64,000 bases of DNA from Planctomycetales bacterium (GTDB lineage: Bacteria; Planctomycetota; Planctomycetia; Planctomycetales; Planctomycetaceae), in the NCBI GenBank assembly GCA_026400835.1, contig JAPLOA010000033.1, forward strand, positions 1 to 64,000, given 5' to 3'. The notes beneath the pieces are model-generated. The model ran no database searches. It had not been told where the DNA came from and saw only the letters and a list, made by a program, of their open reading frames with translations. Numbering within the stretch: position 1 is the stretch's first letter; every line of letters begins with the position of its first letter. A program made the position numbers and the translations under genes. Positions 45,101 through 54,583 of this stretch are shown here, one piece after another.

Positions 45101-45252
45101 TGAAACAGGCCGAGAACAAACAGCAGATCATTCAGCGAGAACAGATCGCCGAGATTAAAGCCACGGGCTTAAGTTTGATGCCGGAGGGTTTTGAAAAGAA
45201 ATTATCCCCGCAGGACTTCGCGGACCTCATCGCCTTCCTCCGCGGCGGCTAG
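42172..45252 (+). CDS. PVC-type exported dehydrogenase-like protein with HEAT repeats and CxxCH haem domain
   Basis: The 1026-residue product (ATG 42172; ACGGAG upstream; the frame is open from 42085) has a signal sequence (RLFILAVVVILMLVAGTTSA-Q). Residues about 45-470 form a glucose/sorbosone-dehydrogenase-like propeller ('FDEDGRLYVVEMNDYPY', 'GGIFVAATPDVWYLKDEDGD', 'GTLYVLDMYRETIEHPW'). HEAT repeats cover about 490-880, and the C-terminus carries one haem-binding 'CAACHRIG' motif near 906 in a cytochrome-c-like domain (GKQLFVRD..GPSL..). This is the planctomycete membrane-bound dehydrogenase architecture. It probably oxidises a periplasmic sugar-type substrate and passes electrons to haem; the substrate is not known. 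Confidence 0.85.
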   Translation: MRTASDSLEMIPLQGAVKRLFILAVVVILMLVAGTTSAQILTADERPALPRSQPVEPENTGATFALKDGFTMQLVAAEPLVTDPVAGAFDEDGRLYVVEMNDYPYTDKSTDKPNVERTGDLPIGKVRLLEDTDNDGVFDKSQIFAHDFSWPTGIAVYRGGIFVAATPDVWYLKDEDGDGQADTRTKIFSGFRKLNVQAVANNLIWGLDHRIYGAGGTNGGKIINGLNESVPAVTISRNDFCFDPTNPAFELLSGGARFGNTFDDWGNRFICNIRNPIQHIVLPQEAVVRNPALNVGSPMNDVAVAGDQIPVFRSSPPEPWRVVNAARLSNQGDPRMPRSEKNAQGFMTSACGVTIYRGDAYPAEFRQQVFLAEVAGNLIHRQRMKATGATFTSQRMDDRSEFMTSTDNWFRPVNFLHAPDGTLYVLDMYRETIEHPWSMPDDLKALLDLENGRDRGRIYRLTPPSFERRASAKLSSATTAELVALLQHPNAWHRETAHRLLFERQDKSALPLLQAMFNETTTPLGKVHALWTLEGMSQLDETLLISALRESAAEVREQAVILATSKRTADENNKAAPYSSVVHAELLRLATDESPRVRFQVALALADHSDAASVKALMAIARRDAADPWIVIAAISSSSELAARLLDQVLQEPDFLADAQNLPLLKQLATVTGVQKNAQQMNRIGDRLQKLPAELHSAPVMEELLLALEEGLRRGGSRLSTVWAQTPAESLLSERISLAAICVNDAAKSVPERLMALRVLSFGDSAIIKESTAELLTTQQSAEIQVAVVKAISAYQDESTATTLLSAFPGSTPAVQYEIIEALAGHNQRLPVLFDAIADGRIAAAQMTPIRRTLLLNHADEKLRERAKTLLALDRQTPRQEIIAANADAAKLPGDMLKGKQLFVRDCAACHRIGETGIQVGPSLITVRHRTASELLTQILDPNREVGPNYMQFAVALNDGQVLAGMIAEESPVSLTLKQAENKQQIIQREQIAEIKATGLSLMPEGFEKKLSPQDFADLIAFLRGG

Positions 45253-45859
45253 TAGTCTGTTGGTTAAGCCGCGCACTCCGCGTTTCAGCTTACCGGTGAG
45301 ACGCATTCGGAGGCGAAACATAGGCGCCGACAATGCATGCGGATTGCCGTGAGACTATTAAATCAACACTGCACACAGAGCTTTGGCGGAACGAAAACTT
45401 CTACAGCGACGCGGTACATACTTGCACCAAATCCGGTGGCCGCCGAATCCAAGGTGGACAAATACTCGCTGGATCGGATTACCGTCCCCGGGATATTTTC
45501 TGACGAATTCGGCAACCAACAAAGAAAACTGAACCATTTCTTAATGCCTGGTCATCCGCGAAAATCTCGCTTTTTGCAGTGTTTCACCGTGATTTTGCGA
45601 CGTCACGGCACACCAGATTTCAACGAGAAATGCCTCTATGCCGTTGTCAACCGCAAAATCGGGCGTCTCGGACTATCAATGCACGGAGTCAAATGTTTGT
45701 CCATTCAATGCTTGACTCCTGCCGCAGGAAAAATAGGCTGCACTCATATACCGACCGTTTGAAGTGCCCGGAATCCTCTTCCGAACCTGTACTTCGGACT
45801 CAACTAACCATTGATATGACAAGACGTCATTCAACAACCTGCCTCAAGGAGTAACCTGC
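45253..45859. other. long intergenic region upstream of the DUF1549/1553 gene
   Basis: About 600 bases without a credible ORF. A degenerate copy of the GCGGATTGCCGT-type spacer motif is at 45340-45355 (inverted relative to 5050). A possible sigma-70-like pair is TTGACT (45713) with TAGGCT 16 bases on (45735), about 120 bases before the start codon of the next gene. The ribosome site of that gene (AAGGAG) is at 45847-45852. Confidence 0.35.
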
Positions 45860-48328
45860 ATGTCGATTGCTCGGTTGTTCGCTCCCACGCTGAAACTCTT
45901 CGCTGCTGCGATGCTTGTGGGGTCATCCGCAAGTGGCGAAGTTGTGAAGCTGGAGCTTAGTCCCGTTGGTGAAGGTGATTTGATTACCATTCGCAGTCGG
46001 GATGCTCGACAGCAATTAATCGCCACGGCCGTGCACGCGGATGGCACTCTGACCGATGTGACTCGCGATGTCACATGGACCATTTCTGATCCGAAGGTGT
46101 TGGCGATTGATTCCACCGGGATGGCGGTTCCAACGGCCGACGGAGAAATCGCCGTCACTGCGGCTCTGGCTGATAAGTCGGTCGTGGCTAAAGTCGCGGT
46201 CAGCGGATTTGCCCACCCACTGCCGATCAACTTCCGCAATCAGATCGTGCCGATCTTTACAAAGCTTGGTTGCAACGGCGGTGGTTGCCACGGTAAGTCG
46301 GGCGGCCAAAACGGATTCAAGCTGTCGCTGCTGGGGTTCGTTGCGGAAGACGACTATGAGTTCCTTCGCAAAGAATCTCGCGGACGCAGAATTTTCCCGG
46401 CGATCCCCGGTGAGAGCCTTCTGATCAAGAAAGCGATTGGCCGCAGTCCTCACGGCGGTGGCAAGCGAATGGATCAGGGCAGCTATGAATACAATCTGAT
46501 GGTTCAGTGGATTGAACAGGGGATGCCCTATGGAGCTGACAGTGACCCTTACGTGGTCGGTATTAAATGCATTCCTGAAACACGTGTCATGCAGCGGAAG
46601 TCTCAGCAGCAGATTTCTGTGATTGCAACTTACAGTGACGGGACGACTGAAGACGTAACTCGCATGGCGTTGTTTGAACCGAATGAGCCGGAGATGGCAG
46701 AATCTTCGACGAAGGGACTCGTGACAACACTGGACCTCAGCGGTGAAGTGGCGATTATGGCTCGCTATCAGGGCCAGGTTGCAACCTTCCGAGCCACGGT
46801 TCCACTGGGAGCTGACACTTCAAAGATGCCGGAGCCAATCAATCTTGTTGACGCAGCTGTGTTCGGAAAGCTGAAGCAACTGGGGATTCCGGCGTCAGAT
46901 GTTTGTGACGATGCAACTTTTCTTCGTCGTGTGTCTCTGGATATCTCCGGAACGCTTCCTTCAGAAGAAGAAGTTCGTTTGTTCCTGGCTGATGCATCTG
47001 CGGATAAGCGAGATCGTTTAATCGATCGACTGCTGGATGGAACGGCCTACGCGGATCATTTCGCGAACAAGTGGAACTTCGTTCTTCGTAACAAGAAGGA
47101 AGGTGCCGACGATGCTCCAGGTACCATGTTGTTCCACCAATGGTTGTGGAATCGCATGTACGACAACACGCCATACGATCAGTTCGTCCGTGAAATTGTA
47201 ACAGCGTCCGGGGATCCTCAGATGAATCCTGCGGTGGTCTGGTATCGCGATGTGGACAGCACCGAAGAACAGGTTGAAGACACAGCTCAGCTGTTTCTTG
47301 GCTTGCGTATTCAGTGTGCCCGCTGCCACCATCATCCGTTCGAAAAATGGAGCCAGGACGACTACTACGGCATGGCTGCGTTTTATGGGCGTGTTGGGAA
47401 GAAGGCGATTCCAAACGTTGCCGGAACAATGCGTGATAAGCGTGTCTTCCACAATGAAGGTGTGGCTACAGCGAGTAATCCCCGCACAGGCAAAGCTCTG
47501 AAGCCGACCGGATTGGGCACGCCGGCCTACGAGATCGCTGCCGACAGCGATCCACGAGTCAAGCTTGCTGACTGGATGTCTGACCCAAAGAATCCATTCT
47601 TTGCGAAGTCATTGGTAAATCGTTACTGGAAGCATTTCTTCAGCCGTGGCATTGTTGAGCCTGAAGACGACATGCGGGAAACCAACCCTCCTGCGAATCC
47701 TGAACTTCTGAATGCTCTGTCAGATCATTTCATTAAGTCCGGTTTCGATATGAAGGAATTGATTCGCACCATTTGTCGGTCGCGAACCTATCAGCTTAGT
47801 GCTCTTCCAAACGAGCACAACGCCAGCGACAAGCAGAACTTCTCACGCTATTACCCTCGTCGGCTCAGCGCGGAAGTTCTTTACGATGCATTCCATGTGG
47901 TGACGGAAACCTCCGAGAACTTCGGTGGCATGCCGGCCGGGACGAAGGCAATGCAGTTGGTGGATTCTTCAAGTGCGACTTACTTCCTGCAGGTGTTTGG
48001 TCAGCCCAAGGGTGACACCGCTTGCGAATGTGAACGCAGCATGGATGCAAATCTGGCTCAGAGCCTGCACCTGCTGAACGGTCGCGAGATTCAGGACAAG
48101 ATTGCTCGCGACGGTGCTCGCACCGCGAAACTGGCTGCCGACACCGCGCGGCCGGATGAAGAGCGAGTTAAAGAATTGTATCGCTGGGTTTTCGCTCGCG
48201 AACCCAACGCAGAAGAGCTTGAAGTAGCCATCGCCTATATTAAGAAGCATTCTGATAATGTTCGCCGAGGCTATGAAGATGTTGTCTGGGCTTTGATCAA
48301 CACCAAAGAGTTCCAGTTCAATCATTGA
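45860..48328 (+). CDS. exported DUF1549/DUF1553 protein with Ig-like and cytochrome-type domains
   Basis: The 822-residue product has an AAGGAG ribosome site and a signal peptide (LFAAAMLVGSSASG-E). An N-terminal Ig-like domain (about 28-120) is followed by a haem-type 'LGCNGGGCHGKSGG' segment, a second Ig-like stretch (about 235-310), DUF1549 (about 320-530, with 'CARCHHHPFEKWSQDDYYG') and DUF1553 (about 560-820, with 'NRYWKHFFSRGIVEPEDDMR' and 'RRLSAEVLYDAFH'). This is the characteristic planctomycete secreted cytochrome-like family. Its biochemical function is not known; a role in polysaccharide or sulfated-substrate breakdown is often assumed. It heads a three-gene unit and is followed by a hairpin. 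Confidence 0.9.
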   Translation: MSIARLFAPTLKLFAAAMLVGSSASGEVVKLELSPVGEGDLITIRSRDARQQLIATAVHADGTLTDVTRDVTWTISDPKVLAIDSTGMAVPTADGEIAVTAALADKSVVAKVAVSGFAHPLPINFRNQIVPIFTKLGCNGGGCHGKSGGQNGFKLSLLGFVAEDDYEFLRKESRGRRIFPAIPGESLLIKKAIGRSPHGGGKRMDQGSYEYNLMVQWIEQGMPYGADSDPYVVGIKCIPETRVMQRKSQQQISVIATYSDGTTEDVTRMALFEPNEPEMAESSTKGLVTTLDLSGEVAIMARYQGQVATFRATVPLGADTSKMPEPINLVDAAVFGKLKQLGIPASDVCDDATFLRRVSLDISGTLPSEEEVRLFLADASADKRDRLIDRLLDGTAYADHFANKWNFVLRNKKEGADDAPGTMLFHQWLWNRMYDNTPYDQFVREIVTASGDPQMNPAVVWYRDVDSTEEQVEDTAQLFLGLRIQCARCHHHPFEKWSQDDYYGMAAFYGRVGKKAIPNVAGTMRDKRVFHNEGVATASNPRTGKALKPTGLGTPAYEIAADSDPRVKLADWMSDPKNPFFAKSLVNRYWKHFFSRGIVEPEDDMRETNPPANPELLNALSDHFIKSGFDMKELIRTICRSRTYQLSALPNEHNASDKQNFSRYYPRRLSAEVLYDAFHVVTETSENFGGMPAGTKAMQLVDSSSATYFLQVFGQPKGDTACECERSMDANLAQSLHLLNGREIQDKIARDGARTAKLAADTARPDEERVKELYRWVFAREPNAEELEVAIAYIKKHSDNVRRGYEDVVWALINTKEFQFNH

Positions 48329-48336
48329 TCTGATTG

Positions 48337-48363
48337 CAGGGCGAGACCTCAGGTCTCGCCCTG
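48337..48363 (+). terminator. 13-bp perfect inverted repeat after the DUF1549/1553 gene
   Basis: CAGGGCGAGACCT and AGGTCTCGCCCTG pair perfectly around a single central base (effective loop about 5), followed by TTAATTT. It starts 8 bases after the TGA codon. It may act as a terminator or attenuator lowering expression of the two downstream genes, or protect the mRNA 3' end. The U-run is weak. Confidence 0.6.
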
Positions 48364-48507
48364 TTAATTTCCCACCTGATTTTTTCCTTCCTTCATTCCT
48401 GATCCACTCGACAACGTGGCTGACATGGAACTCCTGTAACGGGGCTCTGACGTCACGGTCCGCCGGATCCGGCTTCTCTGTTTTAAAGCTTCCCCAGGGT
48501 CTGCATT

Positions 48508-51500
48508 ATGACTGGGATTAGATTCCTATTGGCTTCGGCCATCTTATTTCTCGGGGCATCCACGGCGACCGCTCAGTTGCCGCAGACGCGAATTACTTCG
48601 GTATTCCCTCCCGGGGGGCAACAAGGCGTGGCTGTCGACGTTGCTGTCGGCGGTGGCACTGACCTTGATGAACTGGATCAAATGGTCTTCAGTCATCCGG
48701 GGATTGTTGCAGTTCAGAAGAAGGACGCGAACGGAAATCCCGTGGCGAACACCTTCACTGTGACAGTCGCTGGAGACGTGGCGCCTGGGTTGTACGACGT
48801 GCGTGTGAAGGGTCTTTTTGGAGTCAGCAATCCGAGAGTTTTTCGAGTCGACAGCAGCCCCGAGATGGTCGAAGTTGAGCCGAATAATCTTGTGGCTCAA
48901 GCGACACCGGTGACGTTCGGTTCCGTCGTCAATGCTCGGGCCAATGGCGGTACAGATGTTGACTTCTTCAAGGTTACCGTCGCAGCCGGCCAGACTTTGG
49001 TCATTCGCTCGGAAGCTTCAGTACTCGGTTCGCCGATGCAGCCGATGCTGCAACTGTTCAACGCGGCCGGTCGTCGCGTCGCGGAGTCTCGTCGAATTTC
49101 TCTGCAGGAAGCGAGTATTGTTTACACAGCCACGCAGGCCGAAGAGATGATGCTGCGAGTTCAGGATGTTGTTTACGGCGGTGGCGATCAGTTTGTCTAT
49201 CGGGTTGCTTTCGATTCTCGACCGATGGTGGACTGGATTAGTCCATCGTTTGTCGTCGCGGGAACTCCTACAACTGTGACTGTCTTTGGTCGCCATCTTG
49301 CGGAGGCAGAAAAAACCGACAAGGTGCTTGGCGGGCACCCTGTCTTCAAGAAACAGATGACCATCACGCCGGCGGCTGCGACGCCTGTGGGAGCTGGTGC
49401 GACTGCCGCTTTTGCTGATTCGTTCTGGTGGAATGCCATTGAGGGCAATCTGGTGCGCGTTGGCCAGAGTCCGCTGCCTTCAATTTCGGAAGCCGTTGAG
49501 ACTCCCGATCAGGCGACCGCGTTGCCGTTTGAAGCCGCTGGTTCGTTTGGCGAGAAATCGGACGAAGACATTTATCGATTCGACGCAAAGAAGGGGGAAT
49601 CGTGGGTCATTGAGATTTTCGCTCAACGATTAGGCTCGATCGCTGATCCGTTGCTGTTGGTGGAAAGAATAGTTACGGCCGCTGATGGGACCGTGACTTA
49701 TCCACGCCTCGCGACAGAGGATGACGACAAGCAGAATCCGGGTGGAGTTGATCTGCCGACGATCGGCGATGATCCCTCTTTTCGACTCGATGTTCCGGAA
49801 GACGGTTCTTATCGGATTCGACTGAAGGATCGCTACGCGGATACTCGCGGCGATACTCGTCTGACATACCGCTTGTCTGTTCGTAAGCCAACGCCGGACT
49901 ACAGTCTGGTTGTTTTGGATGCCTTTCCGTCAGCCGATGGGAAAGCTCCCGTCACCAGCGGTGCGGCAAGCCTTCGCAAGGGAGGCAGTTATGAGATGAC
50001 CGTCTACGCTTATCGACGTGATGGTCATAACGATGCTATTCAATTGAGCGGTGAGAACCTGCCGGCAGGAATTGTCTGTCGACCAACCGTGATCGGGCCC
50101 GGACAGGTTTCTGCAAAGCTGGTTCTGACGGCAGCCCCTGATGCGGCCGAACAGTTGTCTCCGATTCGCATCGTCGGCAAAAGCGGCGCGGCGGAGGCTC
50201 AGCTTGCCAGAGATGCCAAGGTGGCCACACTCGTCCATGATGCCATCAATGGTCTTCCAAGAACGGCTCGTCTCTCCGAATCGCTGGTGGCTGGTGTGAT
50301 GAAAGACGAACAGCCATTTTCGATTGTGGTAGATCCTGTAACGGTCGACTTCAGTCAGGATCAGCAGTTGTTGATCCCGATCAAACTTGTGAAACGCGGC
50401 GGATTCGATGCTAAGGTTGACCTGAGCTTCTACGGCATCCCGGGTGAGGTTGACGCCCCGCCAGTGGCCATTGAACCGGGCAAGGACAGTATCGTCGCTC
50501 GAATCTACGTTAAAGAAAAGGCCCCTGTTTCAGCGAGCACGATTCTGGTGCAGGGAACCTCCGCCGTGCCGTACCGACGAAACCCATGGCTGGCAGAACG
50601 AGCCAAAGTCAAGGTGACCGAAGCTGAGAGAACCGTGACCGCTCGACAGGCCACTGTGACTCAGAACGATGTCACTTTGAAGGCGGCTCAGCAACTGGTC
50701 GTGACCGTGACGGAACAGGTTAAAAAGATAGGCGAAGAGCTGGCCGCTTATGCGACGCAGCAACAAAAATTGCGAGACGATTTCTCTAAAGCTGTGGCGG
50801 AGCAAAAGACATCCATCGAAGCGTTGGCAAAAGTTCAGGCTCAACTGGCGACGGTAAAAACCGAAGCGGCCAGTACGCCGGACCAGTTCAATGCGGCGAT
50901 TCAGTCCGTCAAAGAAGCAGCAACGGCCGCGGACGAATCTGCAAAGAAATTGACAGCGCTTGTGAACTCTGCCGCGGACCTTGCCAAACAGGTGGCAGCA
51001 ACCAAAGAGATGGAAGCAACCAAGCTGAAAGAGAAAACGACCGCCGAAGAAGACGTCGTCAAACGAACCAAGGAAGTCGAGGTCGCTCAGGCGGCATTGA
51101 CGGCTGCCCAGAAAGAAGTGGAAACGGCGACCGCCGCGAAAACAGCCGCAGACGCTGCTCTGAAGGCGGCCGAAGACGCGACAAAACCAAATCCTGTCAA
51201 TGTGCGAGCTATTTCGGAGCCTCTGGTTTTGACCATTCATGCGGGACCCGCGAAGCTTGCTGCCGCTGTTCCGGACGGTTCAATCAAGCGAGGAGCAGCA
51301 GTGCCTGTGAAGGTTACTGTCACTCGGAAGAACAACTTTGCAGGAGTGATGAAGTTGAGTCTTGTGCTGCCGGATGGCGTCACGGGCTTAACGGCTGATC
51401 CAGTTGATGTGGCCACAGATCAGGCGGAAGGAACTCTGACGATCACCGCGGCCGCCGATGCCCCTGTGGGCGATCTGGCCAACGTTGTGATCCGCGCGAC

Positions 51501-51564
51501 GGGTGATTTCAACGGACGGGCTGCATCTACCGATGTACCAGTGGCAGTAAAAATTGTGGAGTAA
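48508..51564 (+). CDS. exported PPC-domain protein with long alanine-rich coiled coil
   Basis: The 1018-residue product has a signal peptide (RFLLASAILFLGASTATA-Q). Residues about 25-330 contain beta-sandwich segments of Ig/PPC type ('ITSVFPPGGQQGVAVDVAVG', 'VEVEPNNLVAQATPV', 'GTDVDFFKVTVAAGQTLVIR'); a second PPC region spans about 320-460. Residues about 695-890 form an Ala/Lys/Glu/Thr-rich coiled coil ('TAEEDVVKRTKEVEVAQAAL'), and the last 120 residues return to a beta sandwich. No protease domain is present. It probably serves as an extended exported binding scaffold for the neighbouring cytochrome-type proteins. Confidence 0.82.
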   Translation: MTGIRFLLASAILFLGASTATAQLPQTRITSVFPPGGQQGVAVDVAVGGGTDLDELDQMVFSHPGIVAVQKKDANGNPVANTFTVTVAGDVAPGLYDVRVKGLFGVSNPRVFRVDSSPEMVEVEPNNLVAQATPVTFGSVVNARANGGTDVDFFKVTVAAGQTLVIRSEASVLGSPMQPMLQLFNAAGRRVAESRRISLQEASIVYTATQAEEMMLRVQDVVYGGGDQFVYRVAFDSRPMVDWISPSFVVAGTPTTVTVFGRHLAEAEKTDKVLGGHPVFKKQMTITPAAATPVGAGATAAFADSFWWNAIEGNLVRVGQSPLPSISEAVETPDQATALPFEAAGSFGEKSDEDIYRFDAKKGESWVIEIFAQRLGSIADPLLLVERIVTAADGTVTYPRLATEDDDKQNPGGVDLPTIGDDPSFRLDVPEDGSYRIRLKDRYADTRGDTRLTYRLSVRKPTPDYSLVVLDAFPSADGKAPVTSGAASLRKGGSYEMTVYAYRRDGHNDAIQLSGENLPAGIVCRPTVIGPGQVSAKLVLTAAPDAAEQLSPIRIVGKSGAAEAQLARDAKVATLVHDAINGLPRTARLSESLVAGVMKDEQPFSIVVDPVTVDFSQDQQLLIPIKLVKRGGFDAKVDLSFYGIPGEVDAPPVAIEPGKDSIVARIYVKEKAPVSASTILVQGTSAVPYRRNPWLAERAKVKVTEAERTVTARQATVTQNDVTLKAAQQLVVTVTEQVKKIGEELAAYATQQQKLRDDFSKAVAEQKTSIEALAKVQAQLATVKTEAASTPDQFNAAIQSVKEAATAADESAKKLTALVNSAADLAKQVAATKEMEATKLKEKTTAEEDVVKRTKEVEVAQAALTAAQKEVETATAAKTAADAALKAAEDATKPNPVNVRAISEPLVLTIHAGPAKLAAAVPDGSIKRGAAVPVKVTVTRKNNFAGVMKLSLVLPDGVTGLTADPVDVATDQAEGTLTITAAADAPVGDLANVVIRATGDFNGRAASTDVPVAVKIVE

Positions 51565-51744
51565 TGATGCTCAATCAATAGTCTGCTTGACAAAACGGGA
51601 CTGCCTCGAGGAGACCGCAGAACACTTCAACAAGAAGCATTCAGAGCGCAGTGTTCGGTTTTGTTGGATCTCCCTTACTCTGTTTCGTTTGATCGCCGCA
51701 GACATTAGTGAATGCTCGGTAATTCAACATAGGTGAAAGTCGTT

Positions 51745-54546
51745 ATGAAATCGATCATCAAATCTCTGCTGGCGTTCAGCGTCACAGGTTTAATGTTTGC
51801 GTCTGCTTCTCTGGCCGACGAACTAAAGCCAATTGTTCATGAGGAACCAGCCCTCGGGCGGCCGGTTGAGTTTGAGCGAGATGTTTATCCGATTCTGGAA
51901 GCCAACTGCATCGCCTGTCACAATGTGACGGTCTCAGAAGGTGATCTGATTCTGGAAAACCTCGAAGCCATTCTCAAAGGGGGCAGCACTGGTCCGGCCG
52001 TTGTGGCGGAGAAGCCTGATGAAAGTTTGATGTATAAACTGTCTCGGCGGGGCGATGAACCAGTCATGCCACCGTTGCCGAATGATCGTCAGGCGAAGCA
52101 ACTCGATCCAAAGCAACTCGGTATTCTCCGTCAGTGGATTGTCGAAGGGGCGAAAGCTGGTCCCGCGACGGCGAAGGCGATGAACTGGCAGCCGATCAAC
52201 TCAAAACTGCACGGCGTCTATTCGCTGGATCTCGACGCACCAGGGCGGTTCGTCGCGGCGGGACGTGGTAACCATGTCAGCATCTATGATATGGCTCGCA
52301 AGGACGCGGTCTCTTCTTTGATTGATCCGCAGATCCTGTTGCCGGACGGTTCAGCTCCTGCCGGAGTTGCTCATCTCGACTATGTCCATGCGATCGCGTT
52401 TCATCCGACGGAATCTGTGATTGCGACATCCGGTTACCGCAATGTGAAACTCTGGAAACGCGATGGCGAAAGCATTTCTGCGGCATTTGCAGTTCCTGCC
52501 GACGCACAGTCATTGGCCGTGTCGCCCGATGGATCTGAAGTGATTCTGGGCGTGGCCTCACGAGGCGTCGTGGTGGCCAATGCGGCATCCGGTGCAGAAC
52601 GTGGAACAGTAGCAGTGGACGGACAGGCCGTTGCGGCGATCACTGCCTTCGCTAGTGAACCGAAATGGATTCTGGCGGCAACTGCGGATGCCCGCATCGT
52701 TGTCATCAAGGGGGCCGATCTCACCATTGCACACAAGACCGAACCGATGCCGGCAGCTGTGACGTCACTCAGTGATGAGCTTGCCGGGAATCGCGTGGCA
52801 GCGTTGCTGGCTGATGGCAGCGTGAAATTGCTGACAGTGGCTGCAGACACTGGCGTTGTGGCTGTTGCCGCAGAGATCAAGTCTGATGCCGGTCCGATTC
52901 AGAAGCTTTCCGGTGCAGGAACTTCCCTGCTGACAGTGGCCGCTGATAAGACGGTTCAGAACTGGAAGACAGATGATGCCGCTCAAATCAATCGCTTCGA
53001 CCTGCCTGGAGCCGTGGTCAGCTTTGATGTCGATGCTGCAACGGATCGAGCTATCTTCGTCCTGGCGGACGGACAGGCACTACTATGGTCACCGAAAGAG
53101 GCGAAGCAGATTGCAGCGTTGACAGCCGACCTGATGGCTCAGCGAAAACTGAAGAAGGCAGAACAGTCCAAAACCGTTCTCGACTCACGCGTCGCTGTCA
53201 TCAAGGCTCAGATTGACGAGGCAGAAAAGGAAGTCGTAGCTCAGAAGGAAGCGGAAACAAAAGCCAAAGCGGAACTCGACAAGCAGACTCCGCTTCAGGC
53301 CGATGCCAAAACGAAATATGACGCTGCTGTTGCGGCGACGGCTGCGGCGAAAGCAGCGTCGGAAGGCAAGCCTGACGATGCCGCACTTAAGACAGCGTTC
53401 ACTGAAGCCGAAAAGGCGGAAGCCGCAGCCAAGGAAGTCTTCAGCAAGGCTGATTCTGAACTCAACATCGCAAAGAAGTCGTTGGATTTCGCAACCGCCG
53501 CGATTGGTCGAGCAGAAACTCGAGTCGGCGAACGAAAGCAGCAGCACGAAGCGGCAACTGTCGAAGCTACAGCATCGGCAGCGATCGTTGAAGAACGCAA
53601 GGCTCCGGCAGCCGCTGCGATTCCAGCCGCATTCGCGGGCCTGGCTGTCGATGGGCGTTATGTTCTGACATCAGATGCAGCCGGAACACTCCGCGTGTGG
53701 AATTCAGTGGACGGAGTTGCGATTGACGTGCTGCCCGGGACCAAAGTTGCTGCCAATATCTCAGCCATGAAAGTCGTCGGAGCAACAGCTCTGTTGCAGA
53801 CGGCCGATGCTCGCCTGGTTTCCCGTTCCGCGTTTCCAGCGTGGCAGTTGTCAGCCTCTCTGGGTGGCCTGGAGAGCGGTGGAGAATCCGTGTTCGTGGA
53901 CCGAGTTCTCTCTTTGGCATTCTCACCAGATGGTATATTGCTGGCTGCGGGTGGCGGCGAAGCATCGCGTTCTGGTCAGCTGACACTCTGGAGCACTGTC
54001 GACAATTCACTGGTTCATCAGTTCGTGGATGCTCATAGCGATACCGTCTATGGAATCGACTTCTCTGCTGACGGTAAGCAGATCGCCTCCGCAGCGGCTG
54101 ACAAGTTTGTGAAAGTGTTTGACGTCGCGACAAGGCAGTTCATTCGATCATTCGAAGGCCATACTCACCACGTGATGGACGTCTCCTGGAAATCAGATCG
54201 CACAACCCTCGCAAGTGCCGGTGCTGATAATGCGATCAAAGTCTGGAACGCGGAGACCGGCGAGCAGGCTCGAACAATTGCGACTTATACTCGTCAGGTG
54301 ACTTCTTTGGCCTACGTTGGTCAGCAGGATATCATTGTGAGCAGTAGTGGTGATAAACGCGTGTTCTTCCACACGGCCAGCAACGGTGCTCCGGCCCGTG
54401 AATTTAAAGGCAACTCAGACTACGTTTACCGCACGGCAACGAACACCGACGGAACAATCGTCGTCTCCGGCGGAGAAGACGGCATCGTGCGTGTCTGGAA
54501 CGCCGCCGACGCGGTAGAGCTGGCCAAGTTCGATCCCGCACAATAA
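51745..54546 (+). CDS. exported cytochrome-domain WD40 protein with internal coiled coil
   Basis: The 933-residue product (ATG 51745 after AGGTGA; the frame opens at GTG 51733) has a signal peptide (LLAFSVTGLMFASASLA-D). A planctomycete-type cytochrome c domain with a single haem motif, 'LEANCIACHNVTVSEGD', lies near 55. WD40-like blades cover about 150-455, then an alanine/lysine/glutamate-rich coiled coil (about 458-625), then at least six further WD40 blades ('YGIDFSADGKQIASAAADKF', 'WNAETG', 'GGEDGIVRVWNAADA'). The coiled coil interrupts the propeller. It follows the PPC protein, which has a comparable coiled coil, so the two may pair. Probably acts in the periplasm or at the cell surface. 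Confidence 0.85.
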   Translation: MKSIIKSLLAFSVTGLMFASASLADELKPIVHEEPALGRPVEFERDVYPILEANCIACHNVTVSEGDLILENLEAILKGGSTGPAVVAEKPDESLMYKLSRRGDEPVMPPLPNDRQAKQLDPKQLGILRQWIVEGAKAGPATAKAMNWQPINSKLHGVYSLDLDAPGRFVAAGRGNHVSIYDMARKDAVSSLIDPQILLPDGSAPAGVAHLDYVHAIAFHPTESVIATSGYRNVKLWKRDGESISAAFAVPADAQSLAVSPDGSEVILGVASRGVVVANAASGAERGTVAVDGQAVAAITAFASEPKWILAATADARIVVIKGADLTIAHKTEPMPAAVTSLSDELAGNRVAALLADGSVKLLTVAADTGVVAVAAEIKSDAGPIQKLSGAGTSLLTVAADKTVQNWKTDDAAQINRFDLPGAVVSFDVDAATDRAIFVLADGQALLWSPKEAKQIAALTADLMAQRKLKKAEQSKTVLDSRVAVIKAQIDEAEKEVVAQKEAETKAKAELDKQTPLQADAKTKYDAAVAATAAAKAASEGKPDDAALKTAFTEAEKAEAAAKEVFSKADSELNIAKKSLDFATAAIGRAETRVGERKQQHEAATVEATASAAIVEERKAPAAAAIPAAFAGLAVDGRYVLTSDAAGTLRVWNSVDGVAIDVLPGTKVAANISAMKVVGATALLQTADARLVSRSAFPAWQLSASLGGLESGGESVFVDRVLSLAFSPDGILLAAGGGEASRSGQLTLWSTVDNSLVHQFVDAHSDTVYGIDFSADGKQIASAAADKFVKVFDVATRQFIRSFEGHTHHVMDVSWKSDRTTLASAGADNAIKVWNAETGEQARTIATYTRQVTSLAYVGQQDIIVSSSGDKRVFFHTASNGAPAREFKGNSDYVYRTATNTDGTIVVSGGEDGIVRVWNAADAVELAKFDPAQ

Positions 54547-54583
54547 TTCGAGCGATTGGCTTATTGTGGAACCGTAATATTGA

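Noticed and set aside
50530-51240. 236-codon antisense ORF opposite the coiled coil of the PPC protein
   Set aside because: It is the Cys/Arg/Phe-rich complement of an Ala/Lys/Glu-rich repeat, a frequent artefact.
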